In this document: positions 28,583 through 37,937 of the stretch, piece after piece | Layout of the letters: each line of letters starts with the position of its first letter | How positions within the stretch are numbered: the stretch's first letter is position 1 | DNA from: Paludibacter sp. | GTDB lineage: Bacteria; Bacteroidota; Bacteroidia; Bacteroidales; Paludibacteraceae | Direction of reading: 5' to 3' | DNA: 64,000 bases | Assembly (NCBI GenBank): GCA_024710005.1 | Contig: JANJVQ010000016.1 | Location: forward strand, 1 to 64,000 | The notes under the pieces: model-generated | Seen by the model: only the letters and a program-made list of their open reading frames with translations | Databases searched by the model: none | Told to the model about the DNA's origin: nothing | Made by a program: the position numbers and the translations under genes

Positions 28583-30460
28583 TTACAGACTCTCCTCAAT
28601 CAGGGTTATTTTCTGTTCAATCAAAGCTGCTTCCTCCTTCAGTGCTTCAATTTTCCTTTCCATTTCTTTTATCAATCCACTACCCTTTTTATTGGTTGAC
28701 GTCAGGAAACCGATGTTATTCTCATACGTGGCAATTTCAGATTTCAGGTGCTCATAAGCCCGCATCAGTTTTTCACGTTCGCGCAACAGTTTGTTCTCCC
28801 CTTTTGTCGACATATCCTTCAGGTTGGTTTTGAAGGTATCGAGACGACGCTGATTGGCATCCACGTTGAGTTTTTCAAACATCCTATCGACAGCAGAACG
28901 ATATTCCTTGTAAATCTTATCCTTATCCCGGAAAGGCACGTGACCGGTTTCATTCCACCGGGCAATGTATTCCCTCAACGTAGTCAATACCTCAGCCGGA
29001 GTTTTGTCGGCAACGGCATCCAGTTCATTGATTTTTGCTATCAACTCTTTCTTCTTTGTCAGATTTTCAAGCTCTTCTGTTCTCTGACCCGAAGTATTCT
29101 TTTGCTTTTGCTCAAAGAAATAATCACAGGCCGAAATAAAGCGTTTCCAAACCTCATCAGAATACTTTTTGGCAACAGGACCGATGGTCTTCCATTCTTT
29201 CTGTAACCGAATCAGGGTTTCTGATGTTTCTTTCCAGTCGGTACTGTCCTTCAACTTCTCAGCCTGCTCACACAAAGCTTTTTTCTTTTCCAGGTTATCA
29301 CTCAACACATTCTTGGAAGCCTTGTAGAATTCTGCTTTAGCATTGAAGAAGGCATCACAGGCTGCCCGGTACCGGTCGAATATCTTATGATTCGATTTAC
29401 GGGGAGCAAAACCAATCGTGCGCCACTCTTCCTGCCATCCCATGATGGTTTTGGTGGCTTCATCCCAGGCCTTATAGCTATTCAATGATGAAAAATCAAA
29501 TGCTTCAATTTTTTCGCATAATGCCGTCTTGGCAACCAAGTTATCTTCTTCAATCTTTCTGATTTCGTCGAAATGTCCCTGATGTTTGCGATTGATAACA
29601 GCTGAAGCTGCTTTGAAGCGATTCCATATTTCTTCCCGGAATTCCCGTGCAACCGGACCGGTTTCGCGCCACTCATCGTGCAGTTTTTGCAATTGATGAA
29701 AAGCAGAAATAACATCTGCTTCTTCATCCAAACGTTCTGCTGCCTCACAAATCACCGTTTTCAATTCCAGGTTTTTCTTGAAATCGTATTCGCGTAATTC
29801 GTTATTTATTTTGATTAAATCCCAGAAAGACTCCTGACAGGCAGCATAGGATTTCCACAAATCGTTGACATGTTCCTGAGGTACCTGACCGATTGTTTTC
29901 CATTTCTTCTGCAACTCTCTGAACTCATTGATATGAGAGGAAACATCGTCATTACTTTCAACCAACACTTTCATCCGATCCAGGATGTGCTGTTTTTGAA
30001 TCAGGTTATTTTCTTTATCTGCTTCTGTTTTGGCAATTAATGCTGCCTTTTTGGTTTTATATTCATTCAGCAGGGTTTTCAGCTCCTCATCCAGTCCGTC
30101 TTTTACAGGCTTATAATCATGTTCCTCGCCTCCACTCTCAAGAAATGCTTTCTTATTTTCCTCATTATCAGCTTTCAATTTTTTATAGAACAGCAGTTTG
30201 ATGTGTTCCACTTCGTCTTTGATAGCTTCAATTTCAAGGGTAAGCAATTGCTTCAAATGCGCCACCAGCTCTTCCCGCGACAATGCCTGCAAATCGGTAG
30301 AGTTAGATACAGCTGTTTCTACCTCATCCTCCTGTTGAACATCATCGGCTGGCTGATTAACAGGGAGTTCTTCCGTAACCTGTGGATTTGTCTGATCGGG
30401 TTGTTGGGTTAAATCGTTGTCCGCAATTTCAGCATCCTTGTTTAATTCAAGTGGGTCCAT
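28583..30460 (-). CDS. DUF349 repeat protein
   Basis: The start used is the ATG of MDPLELNKD; the longer frame opens with TTG. The protein has 625 residues with an acidic, Gln-rich N-terminus (about 1-60). Five DUF349 repeats follow, each marked by a W..(I/T)G.(V/A)P core: WKTIGQVP, WRETGPVA, WRTIGFAP, WKTIGPVA and WNETGHVP. It ends with a coiled coil (EMERKIEALKEEAALIEQKI). It is cytoplasmic and highly charged. DUF349 proteins are widespread in Bacteroidota and Actinobacteria; their role is not settled. A good -7 box lies upstream at 30533-30540. Confidence 0.92.
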   Translation of the reverse strand: MDPLELNKDAEIADNDLTQQPDQTNPQVTEELPVNQPADDVQQEDEVETAVSNSTDLQALSREELVAHLKQLLTLEIEAIKDEVEHIKLLFYKKLKADNEENKKAFLESGGEEHDYKPVKDGLDEELKTLLNEYKTKKAALIAKTEADKENNLIQKQHILDRMKVLVESNDDVSSHINEFRELQKKWKTIGQVPQEHVNDLWKSYAACQESFWDLIKINNELREYDFKKNLELKTVICEAAERLDEEADVISAFHQLQKLHDEWRETGPVAREFREEIWNRFKAASAVINRKHQGHFDEIRKIEEDNLVAKTALCEKIEAFDFSSLNSYKAWDEATKTIMGWQEEWRTIGFAPRKSNHKIFDRYRAACDAFFNAKAEFYKASKNVLSDNLEKKKALCEQAEKLKDSTDWKETSETLIRLQKEWKTIGPVAKKYSDEVWKRFISACDYFFEQKQKNTSGQRTEELENLTKKKELIAKINELDAVADKTPAEVLTTLREYIARWNETGHVPFRDKDKIYKEYRSAVDRMFEKLNVDANQRRLDTFKTNLKDMSTKGENKLLREREKLMRAYEHLKSEIATYENNIGFLTSTNKKGSGLIKEMERKIEALKEEAALIEQKITLIEESL

Positions 30461-30532
30461 TTTCAGCAATTTTTTCAGAATAAATCTTCGTTAAGAAAAC
30501 TATCTATGTTGATTTTATTGTATTTAGCTGTA

Positions 30533-30540
30533 CAAAAATA
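30533..30540 (-). promoter_or_regulatory. Promoter -7 box of the DUF349 gene
   Basis: Reading the minus strand this is TATTTTTG, matching TAnnTTTG, 73 bp upstream of the ATG used here. Confidence 0.5.
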
Positions 30541-30584
30541 GATTAATTTTTTAAATATCCTTGTGTTTTATTAAAAAAACCTGA

Positions 30585-31790
30585 TTAGTCGTTCAGGATA
30601 TGTCCCATCCTGTTCTTCTTGGTTTCCATGTAAAACTTGTTGTGCGGATTCGGTTTGATGACCAGCGGAACATTCTCTACGATGGTCAGATTATAGGCTT
30701 CCAGACCGATTCTTTTCACCGGATTGTTCGACATCAGTTTCAGTTTTGTTACCCCCAGGTTCATGAGAATCTGAGCTCCTACTCCATAGTCCCGTTCATC
30801 GGCATTGAATCCGAGGTGCAGGTTGGCATCCACCGTATCCAGACCCTGTTCCTGCAATTTATAGGCTTTAATTTTATTCATCAGTCCGATTCCCCGGCCT
30901 TCCTGGTTCATATATACCAACACGCCTTTCCCTTCTTTTTCGATTAACTGCATGGCTTCATGCAATTGTTCTCCACATTCGCAACGCTGAGAACCAAAAA
31001 TATCGCCGGTCATACAGGAAGAGTGAACGCGAACCAGTATCGGCTCATCCTTTTCCCAGGTACCTTTAATCAATGCCACATGCTCCATGCCGTTGGAAAT
31101 CTGGCGGAAAGGTATCAGTTTAAAATCGCCGTAAGCCGTTGGCATCATAACTTCCACTCCCATCTCAACTAAAGACTCTGTTCTGAGACGATATGCAATG
31201 AGGTCAGCAATACTGATGATTTTGAGTTTAAACTTTTTAGCAAGTTCGATGAGTTCCGGTAGTCGGGCCATGGTACCATCCTCATTCATAATTTCAATCA
31301 AGGCGCCTGCAGGATACAACCCTGCCATCCTGGCCAAATCGACAGCAGCTTCGGTATGTCCGGCACGACGAATCACCCCGCGGGTTTTTGCTCTCAACGG
31401 GAAAATATGACCCGGACGACCGAAGGTTTCCGGTTTAGAGGTAGGATCGCACAATGCCTGAAGTGTAGCCGCCCTGTCTTTAGCCGAAACACCGGTTGTA
31501 CAACCCTCCAGTTTATCAATGGTAACTGTAAACGGAGTCGCGTGTACCGATGTGTTATTGGTAACCTGCATATCAAGGTCAAGTTCCCTGCATCTTTCTT
31601 CTGTTAAAGGTGCACAAAGTACACCACGACCGTGGGTAATCATAAAATTGACGATTTCCGGCGTTACTTTTTCAGCAGCACAAATGAAATCTCCCTCATT
31701 TTCACGATCTTCATCATCGACAACAATGACTACCTTACCTTCCTTGATGTCCTGAATCGCTTCGTCGATTGAATTTAAAAACCTCTTCAT
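30585..31790 (-). CDS. ribBA: Bifunctional DHBP synthase / GTP cyclohydrolase II
   Basis: The 401-residue enzyme feeds both branches of riboflavin synthesis. The N-terminal half (1-200) is 3,4-dihydroxy-2-butanone-4-phosphate synthase, with the acidic loop [13 protein letters not shown] and the [13 protein letters not shown] segment. The C-terminal half (about 205-401) is GTP cyclohydrolase II, with zinc ligands in [19 protein letters not shown] and the NQEGRGIGL motif. Length is typical of RibBA. It starts 8 bp after the LptF/LptG-family gene on the same strand, so the two are probably co-transcribed. No FMN riboswitch was seen. Confidence 0.96.
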   Translation of the reverse strand: MKRFLNSIDEAIQDIKEGKVVIVVDDEDRENEGDFICAAEKVTPEIVNFMITHGRGVLCAPLTEERCRELDLDMQVTNNTSVHATPFTVTIDKLEGCTTGVSAKDRAATLQALCDPTSKPETFGRPGHIFPLRAKTRGVIRRAGHTEAAVDLARMAGLYPAGALIEIMNEDGTMARLPELIELAKKFKLKIISIADLIAYRLRTESLVEMGVEVMMPTAYGDFKLIPFRQISNGMEHVALIKGTWEKDEPILVRVHSSCMTGDIFGSQRCECGEQLHEAMQLIEKEGKGVLVYMNQEGRGIGLMNKIKAYKLQEQGLDTVDANLHLGFNADERDYGVGAQILMNLGVTKLKLMSNNPVKRIGLEAYNLTIVENVPLVIKPNPHNKFYMETKKNRMGHILND

Positions 31791-31798
31791 ATATTGAA

Positions 31799-33283
31799 TT
31801 ATTTTGATTGATCAGGTTCATCTTCTACGGAAACCCGGATGAACTGATATATTTTTATTTTAATAGCATGGAAAAACTTCACATAAGTTTCGGGGTTAAA
31901 CAAGGTAGCATCTACTGCTGCTTTATAGGTCAGAAAAACCCCGACAGGAAATAACACGGCAGCACTGAGCCACATGCCCTGATAGGCTTCCCAAATGCCT
32001 TCACGCGCCATCTTGTAACCGGTCAGGTCGATGATGTAATACACCACAAACATCAAAACCGAGATAACTACCGGGAAGCCAAAACCACCTTTCCGGATAA
32101 TAGCTCCCAAAGGCGCTCCGATGAAAAAGAAAATCAGACAGGCGAATGACAGGGCAAATTTCCGGTGCCACTCGCTGGCATGGCGGTTCATATACATCTG
32201 AGGTTCACCGAGCAACAACTTGTTATACTGAATATGGTCGAGCATGCTTTTAGAACGTTCAATGGCATTATCGACTGCCATCGTCATTTGACCCTTTTCG
32301 AGTTTAAGAAATGCAGAATCAGGATTGTAGCGTGTTAAATCAACATCCGGTTTCACATCAAGGAAAGCTTGTGAACCTCCATAAGCCATGAAATACCGGT
32401 ATTGCAACATTTCCTGTACCTGTGAGACACTCCTGACCTTAATAATCTGTTTAATGGAATCTATAGATTGAGATAATTCTTTTATATTTTTGCTGACGTG
32501 TGTATCTTCTAACAACGACTCATCATACCGGTTAAAATCAGAATCAAAATCATATAAAATTTCTTTCAGGGAGAAAGTTTCTCTGCGGTACGGTATATTC
32601 CGGGTGCCCGCCAGTTTTTGTTGCCGGAGGTTCTCGAAGCTTTCGCCATTATACAGGGTAAGCAGCAGGTGCTTTTTATCTCCAGTAGGCTGTATTCTAC
32701 CTGAATCAGCCAGCAATACGGCGGCATTGTCGAAACCATTAGAGAAATCATAAATCATCAGGTCCTTCAACAAACCCTTTTCTTTTGCCCGGACATACAG
32801 ATTCACGCCATTGATACCCGAATAAAACTCCCCGACCGGCACATCCAGTTCCGGAGATTTATGCCGGATGGAAAACAGGAGCGTGTACATATTTTTCTGT
32901 GATTTCGGCAGTACGTTATTGGAAAAGAAGAAAGCCGCTACAACAATCAGTCCGACTGTAATCATCAGGGGACGAATAATCCTGAACAAAGAAATACCAG
33001 CCGACTTCATGGCGGTCAGCTCAAAATTCTCACCCAGATTACCAAAAGTCATCAGCGAAGCCAACAACAAAGCCAGCGGTAAAGCCAGCGGCACTAAGGT
33101 CATGATGGCATACATGAAAAACTCTGCCAGCACATCCCATCCGATACCTTTACCCACCAAATCCGCGAAATGCTTCCACAAAAACTGCATCAGCAGGATG
33201 AAGATGACAATCAAAAAGGTCATCACAAAGAGCGTGAAGAAGCGTTTGAGGATGTATGAATCAATCTTTTTGATGACAGACAT
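31799..33283 (-). CDS. LptF/LptG (YjgP/YjgQ) family permease
   Basis: The 494-residue inner-membrane protein is a predicted part of the LptB2FG lipopolysaccharide exporter. Three N-terminal membrane helices (about 15-37, 60-80, 97-120) include [27 protein letters not shown], split here by a cytoplasmic-loop motif typical of the family. A large periplasmic beta-rich domain (about 125-360) is followed by three C-terminal helices ([49 protein letters not shown]). Sequence alone does not say whether it is the F or the G subunit. It is divergent from the sulfate operon; its likely promoter box is at 33304-33311. Confidence 0.9.
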   Translation of the reverse strand: MSVIKKIDSYILKRFFTLFVMTFLIVIFILLMQFLWKHFADLVGKGIGWDVLAEFFMYAIMTLVPLALPLALLLASLMTFGNLGENFELTAMKSAGISLFRIIRPLMITVGLIVVAAFFFSNNVLPKSQKNMYTLLFSIRHKSPELDVPVGEFYSGINGVNLYVRAKEKGLLKDLMIYDFSNGFDNAAVLLADSGRIQPTGDKKHLLLTLYNGESFENLRQQKLAGTRNIPYRRETFSLKEILYDFDSDFNRYDESLLEDTHVSKNIKELSQSIDSIKQIIKVRSVSQVQEMLQYRYFMAYGGSQAFLDVKPDVDLTRYNPDSAFLKLEKGQMTMAVDNAIERSKSMLDHIQYNKLLLGEPQMYMNRHASEWHRKFALSFACLIFFFIGAPLGAIIRKGGFGFPVVISVLMFVVYYIIDLTGYKMAREGIWEAYQGMWLSAAVLFPVGVFLTYKAAVDATLFNPETYVKFFHAIKIKIYQFIRVSVEDEPDQSK

Positions 33284-33303
33284 GGAGATTTGCTTTGGAC
33301 GTG

Positions 33304-33311
33304 CAAATTTA
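33304..33311 (-). promoter_or_regulatory. Promoter -7 box of the LptF/LptG-family gene
   Basis: Reading the minus strand this is TAAATTTG, a perfect TAnnTTTG match, 21 bp upstream of the ATG. Confidence 0.55.
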
Positions 33312-33349
33312 CTTTATTTTGTTCAATAAACAAGGGGATACCATAAGCA

Positions 33350-33409
33350 GGGTATAAAAATGCCATCGGGATGGTATGGCATATCCAGGTACATTCTCTG
33401 AATTTTGCA
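33350..33409 (+). promoter_or_regulatory. Shared sulfur operator and promoter, copy 1 (DUF2061-cysJI-siroheme operon)
   Basis: A 28-bp block (33350-33377) starts GGGTATAAAAAT and ends TGGTAT. It matches the block at 43169-43196 at 23 of 28 positions. It contains two direct GGTAT repeats 22 bp apart. Exactly 22 bp downstream lies GAATTTTGCA (33400-33409), a one-mismatch TAnnTTTG box that is identical in the second copy. The spacer between is not conserved. This arrangement suggests an activator that binds upstream of a promoter lacking a -33 element. Confidence 0.75.
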
Positions 33410-33437
33410 AAACATAAATTTTACATACCCGTTGCAG

Positions 33438-33665
33438 ATGAAAGAAAAAAATTACCGCAGTCTTGTTAAATCCATATCTTACAGAATTACAGGCACTATC
33501 GCCACATTTCTCATATCCTATATCGTCACCGGTCAGTTGAAATTCGCGGTCTCCATCATGAGCGTTGATTTCATTTCGAAGATTGTCATCTTCTATCTGC
33601 ACGAAAGAATGTGGAACCGGATTAAGTTTGGGAAGGTAAAAGGAGGACCGGAATACGAAATTTAA
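33438..33665 (+). CDS. DUF2061 membrane protein, first gene of the sulfate operon
   Basis: The 75-residue protein is read from the ATG at 33438 (the longer frame opens with TTG inside the promoter box). It is a DUF2061 protein: RSLVKSISYRITGTIATFL, a first membrane helix, a short loop, then FAVSIMSVDFISKIVIFY as the second helix and the conserved HERMWNRIKFG end. It lies 6 bp upstream of cysJ and downstream of the shared operator, so it should be produced with the sulfate-reduction enzymes. A role in sulfate or sulfite handling at the membrane is inference from this position only. Confidence 0.85.
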   Translation: MKEKNYRSLVKSISYRITGTIATFLISYIVTGQLKFAVSIMSVDFISKIVIFYLHERMWNRIKFGKVKGGPEYEI

Positions 33666-33671
33666 AATAAA

Positions 33672-35474
33672 ATGCAAATGAATTTACCTATTGCTCCTTT
33701 TACGGAAGAACAATTAGAAAACATAAAGAACCTGATTAACCCATTGAATGAAATTCAGTTAGCCTGGATCTCGGGTTATCTGGCAGGGCGCAGTCAACTG
33801 CCCTTACCGCAACAAAACGGCAAAGCAGCGGAAGTCCCGGCTGCCGATCAGGTAAATCGTAAACTGACCATTTTATACGGTTCGCGTACCGGCAACGGGA
33901 AAGGATTAGCGAAGATGACAGAAAAGATGGCTGCTGATATCGGCTTACCCGTTGAGGTCAAAAGCATGGAAGATTATCAGCCCAAAGAACTTATTAACGA
34001 GAAATACCTGTTGATAATCGTCTCTACCCATGGCGATGGAGTACCGCCTTTTCAGGCCAAGGCAGTGTACGATCACCTGCACGGGAAACGGGCGCAACGA
34101 CTCGAAGAAACCCAATATGCAGTACTTGCACTCGGCGATTCATCCTATTTTCACTTCTGCAAAACCGGAAAGGACTTCGACAGCAAATTAGAAGCACTCG
34201 GCGCGAAACGCATCCGGGAGATACTGTGCTGCGATGTGGACTACAAACAGTCTGACGAAGTTTGGATACAGGAAACCCTCGCGGATTTCAAACGATTAAC
34301 AGGTAGTGGCAGTGCAGAGACAACCGTAAAACCGGTCGGGGTTGAAACAGAAAAAAGTGTCCTGTTTACGAAACAAAACCCGTATGCTGCACAGGTATTT
34401 GAAAAAATTAACCTGCACGGTCGAGGTTCAGAACGCACCACCCTGCACATTGAATTGCAGGCCGATGTAGCCGGTTTATCCTACGAACCCGGCGATTCAG
34501 CAGGCATCATTCCGGTTAATGCGAAAGGACTGATTACAGAATTATTGCAGGTAACCGCGTTAAATCCGGATCAAACCATTGAAATCAACAGGAATAAACG
34601 GAAGTTGGGTGAAGCGTTGTACCGCGATCTCGAATTATCTAAAATAACGCCGGATGTCATCAAAAGATACCTGGAACAGTTTCCGGACAACAAATTAGAA
34701 GCGGTTTACAAGGATCAGCAAGCTTTACAAACTTATATTTACGGCAGAGACATTGTTGATTTGCTGACTGACTATCCGGTCAAACTGACTGCCACGCAAT
34801 TGGTCAGCATCCTGAAGCCCCTTCAACCACGCTATTACTCTATCGCTTCCAGTCCGAATGCCTATCCGGGCGAAATTCACCTGACCGTTGCTTTGGTGGA
34901 TTACGAACAAGGAGGACGCAACAAACGGGGCACGTGTACCGGGTTTCTGTCGGACGTACTGGAGGAGGATGAACATGTACCAGTCTTCATTGAATCGAAT
35001 CCTAACTTCCGGCTACCTGCTTACCCGGAAACTCCCATCATCATGATTGGAGCGGGAACCGGCGTGGCACCTTACCGGGCATTTGTGCAAGAACGTGCAT
35101 TGAATCCCGATTCAGGTAAAAGCTGGCTTTTCTTCGGGAACCGCCATTTCGAAACGGAGTTTTTATACCAGACTGAATGGCAGCAACACCTGAAATCCGG
35201 CGCGCTTACCCGCATGGACGTGGCCTTTTCGAGGGATGGAGAAAAACCGGTTTACGTGCAACACCGGTTGCTGGAACAGGCCGGAGATATTTATCAGTGG
35301 ATAGAAGAAGGTGCACACCTCTATATCTGTGGTGATATGAAGAAAATGGCAGTGGATGTACAAAATGCCTTGTCAACCATCCTGCGTCAGGAAGGCGGAT
35401 ACAATGCCGATGAAGCACAGGAATACTTGAACAGCATGCAGCAGGAAAAAAGATTGCAATTGGATGTATATTGA
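33672..35474 (+). CDS. cysJ: Sulfite reductase [NADPH] flavoprotein, alpha component
   Basis: The 600-residue protein passes electrons from NADPH through FAD and FMN to CysI. An N-terminal extension is followed by a flavodoxin domain (about 63-205: ILYGSRTGNGKGLAKM, VSTHGDGVPPFQAK, ALGDSSYFHFC). The FAD-binding domain (about 235-440) shows RYYSIASSP and GTCTGFLSD. The NADPH-binding domain (about 450-600) shows MIGAGTGVAPYRAF, SWLFFGNRHFETEF, YICGD and the usual DVY C-terminus. Length matches E. coli CysJ (599). The small repeat at 35473-35634 begins at its stop codon. It is cytoplasmic and paired with cysI downstream. Confidence 0.96.
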   Translation: MQMNLPIAPFTEEQLENIKNLINPLNEIQLAWISGYLAGRSQLPLPQQNGKAAEVPAADQVNRKLTILYGSRTGNGKGLAKMTEKMAADIGLPVEVKSMEDYQPKELINEKYLLIIVSTHGDGVPPFQAKAVYDHLHGKRAQRLEETQYAVLALGDSSYFHFCKTGKDFDSKLEALGAKRIREILCCDVDYKQSDEVWIQETLADFKRLTGSGSAETTVKPVGVETEKSVLFTKQNPYAAQVFEKINLHGRGSERTTLHIELQADVAGLSYEPGDSAGIIPVNAKGLITELLQVTALNPDQTIEINRNKRKLGEALYRDLELSKITPDVIKRYLEQFPDNKLEAVYKDQQALQTYIYGRDIVDLLTDYPVKLTATQLVSILKPLQPRYYSIASSPNAYPGEIHLTVALVDYEQGGRNKRGTCTGFLSDVLEEDEHVPVFIESNPNFRLPAYPETPIIMIGAGTGVAPYRAFVQERALNPDSGKSWLFFGNRHFETEFLYQTEWQQHLKSGALTRMDVAFSRDGEKPVYVQHRLLEQAGDIYQWIEEGAHLYICGDMKKMAVDVQNALSTILRQEGGYNADEAQEYLNSMQQEKRLQLDVY

Positions 35475-35634
35475 CGGTGTCTCATAAGCGCCCAACTGCT
35501 TCGTTGCTTTCGATATGAGTGCTCGGTCACGTACTTTAGTACGCTCCCTCCCCCTCAATCTCAGCGCCTTGCATTTGAACACTTCTGAAACACCTTGGCT
35601 GTTTCTCGCGTGAAAATACTTTTGAGACAGCCTC
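35473..35634 (-). mobile_element. MITE-like element with IS1182-type ends
   Basis: This 162-bp non-coding element lies between cysJ and cysI. Its right edge, read on the minus strand, starts GAGGCTGTCTCAAAA, identical to the first 15 bases of the IS at 1-1781. Its left edge GACGGTGTCTCA matches the same end at 10 of 12 positions, giving imperfect terminal inverted repeats. Inside is the small dyad CGTACT/AGTACG. With no ORF of its own it looks like a non-autonomous derivative mobilised by an IS1182-type transposase. It starts at the cysJ stop codon and so separates cysJ from cysI. Confidence 0.6.
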
Positions 35635-35670
35635 ATTTTTAAAGTACTAACATGAATAAAATTTTAAAAA

Positions 35671-37371
35671 ATGAACACACAAGATAAAAACCAGGTTTCT
35701 GCTTTCGAAGTACTGAAAGAAAACAGCAATTACCTGCGGGGAACCATCAAAGAAAGTTTAGAAAATCCAATTACAGGTTCACTTGCACCTGATGATCAGT
35801 TATTGATTAAATTTCACGGCACCTATCAGCAGCAAAACCGTGATTTGGACGAAGAGCGATTGAAACAGAAGTTAGAACCGCTGTACAGCTACCTCATCCG
35901 CATCCGGGTGCCGGGAGGTGTTACGACACCGCAACAGTGGCTGGCCATTGATGCATTGGCAGACAAATATGCCGACAAAGAACTCAAACTCACCACCAGA
36001 CAAGCGTTTCAGTTTCATGCGGTATTAAAACGAAATCTGAAGAAAACAATCAGGGAAATCAACGACACGCTGCTGGACACACTGGCAGCCTGCGGGGATG
36101 TGAACCGCAACGTGATGTCATCGGCCAACCCATTTGAATCGCCGGTACATGCAGAAGTCACCGATGATGCCCGCAAGATATCCGCGCATTTGAGTCCGCA
36201 AACCGGCGCTTACCACGAAATCTGGCTCGACAAAGAATTAGTGGCCGGCGGAGAAGCCGAGTCGGAACCTATCTACGGGAAAGTATATATGCCCCGTAAG
36301 TTCAAAATCGCCATAGCTATTCCACCCCGCAATGATACCGATGTGTTATCCAACGACCTGGGTTTCATTGCCATTGTAGAAAAGGATATACTGAAGGGCT
36401 ACAACCTGACAGTGGGCGGTGGCATGGCTTACACCTTCGGAAACACGAATACATTCCCGCGGGTAGCTGATGTGGTAGGCTATTTCCCGAAAGAAAAAAT
36501 CGTGGAAGTTGCCGAAGCCGTGGTGGTATTTCAGCGTGACCATGGCAACCGTTCCGACCGGAAACAAGCACGTTTGAAATATACGATAGAAAAATACGGC
36601 CTGGATTATTTCAAAGCAGAACTGAAAAGGACGCATGGCATTGAACTTGAAGCATCCAAACCTTATCAGTTTGAATCACAGGGAGATGTTTATGGCTGGA
36701 CTCAGGGAGCAGACGGATACTGGCATTACACCCTGTTTGTGGAAGGGGGTAAACTAACGGATTTCAACGGGATAAGCACCAAAACTGCCGTAAAAGAAAT
36801 CGCCCGCATCCATGACGGCACCTTCATCCTTACCGGAAATCAGAATTTGGTCATCGCACAGGTATCGACCACAAATAAAAAGAAAATTGAAGCCATCCTG
36901 AAAAAACACCAGGTGAAAGAGGGCAAAAGCATTTCACAATTGCGACAACATTCGATTGCCTGCGCAGCCCTGCCCTATTGCGGTTTATCTTTTGCCGAGG
37001 CCGAAAGATACCTGCCCACGGTGGTCGACAAGATTGACGTTATATTGCAACAACTGGGCTTGTTCAACGAACCCATTTCCATTCGCATGACAGGCTGTCC
37101 GAATGGTTGCGGACGCCCCTTCTTAGGCGAAATAGCCCTGGTAGGGCGCGCTCCCGGTCGCTACAACCTATACTTAGGAGCAGGGTTCAAAGGCGACCGG
37201 CTGAACAAGCTTTACAAAGAAATGCTGAATGAAGATGAGATACTGGCAACACTGGAACCCTTACTGACCGATTATGCCCACAACAGAAACGAACAGGAAC
37301 GTTTTGGTGATTTCGTCATCCGGAAAGGATATATCGAAGCAGTACCCGCAGGCAATCAGTTTCACTCATAA
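35671..37371 (+). CDS. cysI: Sulfite reductase hemoprotein, beta component
   Basis: The 566-residue enzyme reduces sulfite to sulfide at a coupled siroheme-[4Fe-4S] centre. Two ferredoxin-like/sirohaem domains repeat. The N-terminal half shows LTTRQAFQFHAVLKRNLK and CGDVNRNVMSSANP (substrate-binding Arg and Asn). The C-terminal cluster motifs are CAALPYCGLSFAEAERYLP and MTGCPNGCGRPFLGEIALVG, supplying all four cysteines. Length is that of E. coli CysI (570). The gene sits between its reductase partner and the genes that make its siroheme. Confidence 0.97.
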   Translation: MNTQDKNQVSAFEVLKENSNYLRGTIKESLENPITGSLAPDDQLLIKFHGTYQQQNRDLDEERLKQKLEPLYSYLIRIRVPGGVTTPQQWLAIDALADKYADKELKLTTRQAFQFHAVLKRNLKKTIREINDTLLDTLAACGDVNRNVMSSANPFESPVHAEVTDDARKISAHLSPQTGAYHEIWLDKELVAGGEAESEPIYGKVYMPRKFKIAIAIPPRNDTDVLSNDLGFIAIVEKDILKGYNLTVGGGMAYTFGNTNTFPRVADVVGYFPKEKIVEVAEAVVVFQRDHGNRSDRKQARLKYTIEKYGLDYFKAELKRTHGIELEASKPYQFESQGDVYGWTQGADGYWHYTLFVEGGKLTDFNGISTKTAVKEIARIHDGTFILTGNQNLVIAQVSTTNKKKIEAILKKHQVKEGKSISQLRQHSIACAALPYCGLSFAEAERYLPTVVDKIDVILQQLGLFNEPISIRMTGCPNGCGRPFLGEIALVGRAPGRYNLYLGAGFKGDRLNKLYKEMLNEDEILATLEPLLTDYAHNRNEQERFGDFVIRKGYIEAVPAGNQFHS

Positions 37372-37413
37372 CGAAATAAGAATTTAAGTAAAACATCGAT
37401 AAGTATAAAAAAT

Positions 37414-37444
37414 GACCGGTGACTGGAGACTGGTGACCGGAGAC
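37414..37444 (+). repeat. GACTGGAGACTGGTGACC-type word repeat
   Basis: Degenerate tandem words between cysI and the Met8-like gene, of the same family as 44183-44255. Confidence 0.6.
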
Positions 37445-37454
37445 TTTTAATAAA

Positions 37455-37937
37455 ATGAAAAGAGAAGACATGAATTTCCTACCCATTTCCATCAACGTCA
37501 CCAACAAGAAGATTCTGTTGATTGGCGGGGGCAAGGTAGCAACACATAAAGCATCAATCATTGCACGTTTTATCACGGATAATGTGACGGTTATATCACC
37601 TGATTTCACTTCGGAAATCAGACAGTTACCCTTTACATTCATCCAAAAAAACTATGACAAAAACGACCTGAAAGATTTCTTCTTAGTTTACGTATGCACG
37701 GGCGATCACGAACTGAACCGCCAAATCAAAACTGATGCAGAAGAGCTGGGTATACTCACCAGCGTATGCGATGCTCCCCTGCTCTGCGATTTCGTATCGC
37801 CGGCTATTTTTAAACAGGAACACCTGACCATCGCGGTGTCGTCGAATGCACAAAACGTGTATCAGTCGATTGCCGTGCGCGACAGGATTGCAAAATTAAC
37901 GGATGATGGTTTATTACAGCTCGATCAGTCAGTTTAA
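37455..37937 (+). CDS. Met8/CysG-N-like precorrin-2 dehydrogenase
   Basis: The 160-residue protein corresponds to the N-terminal half of CysG or to short Met8-like proteins. It oxidises precorrin-2 to sirohydrochlorin and probably inserts iron to give siroheme. The Rossmann motif is KILLIGGGKVATHKASII (near 19-36). The NAD-domain end VCDAPLLCDFVSPAIF carries the conserved Asp (in the D of VCDA or CDF) thought to act in both reactions. It ends soon after SIAVRDRI, without the C-terminal dimer or helical domain of larger homologues. The gene overlaps hemA by 35 bp, indicating tight co-translation. Confidence 0.9.
   Translation: MKREDMNFLPISINVTNKKILLIGGGKVATHKASIIARFITDNVTVISPDFTSEIRQLPFTFIQKNYDKNDLKDFFLVYVCTGDHELNRQIKTDAEELGILTSVCDAPLLCDFVSPAIFKQEHLTIAVSSNAQNVYQSIAVRDRIAKLTDDGLLQLDQSV

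Noticed and set aside
31791-31798. FMN riboswitch for ribBA
   Set aside because: The gene starts 8 bp after the LptF/LptG-family gene, leaving no room for an aptamer.
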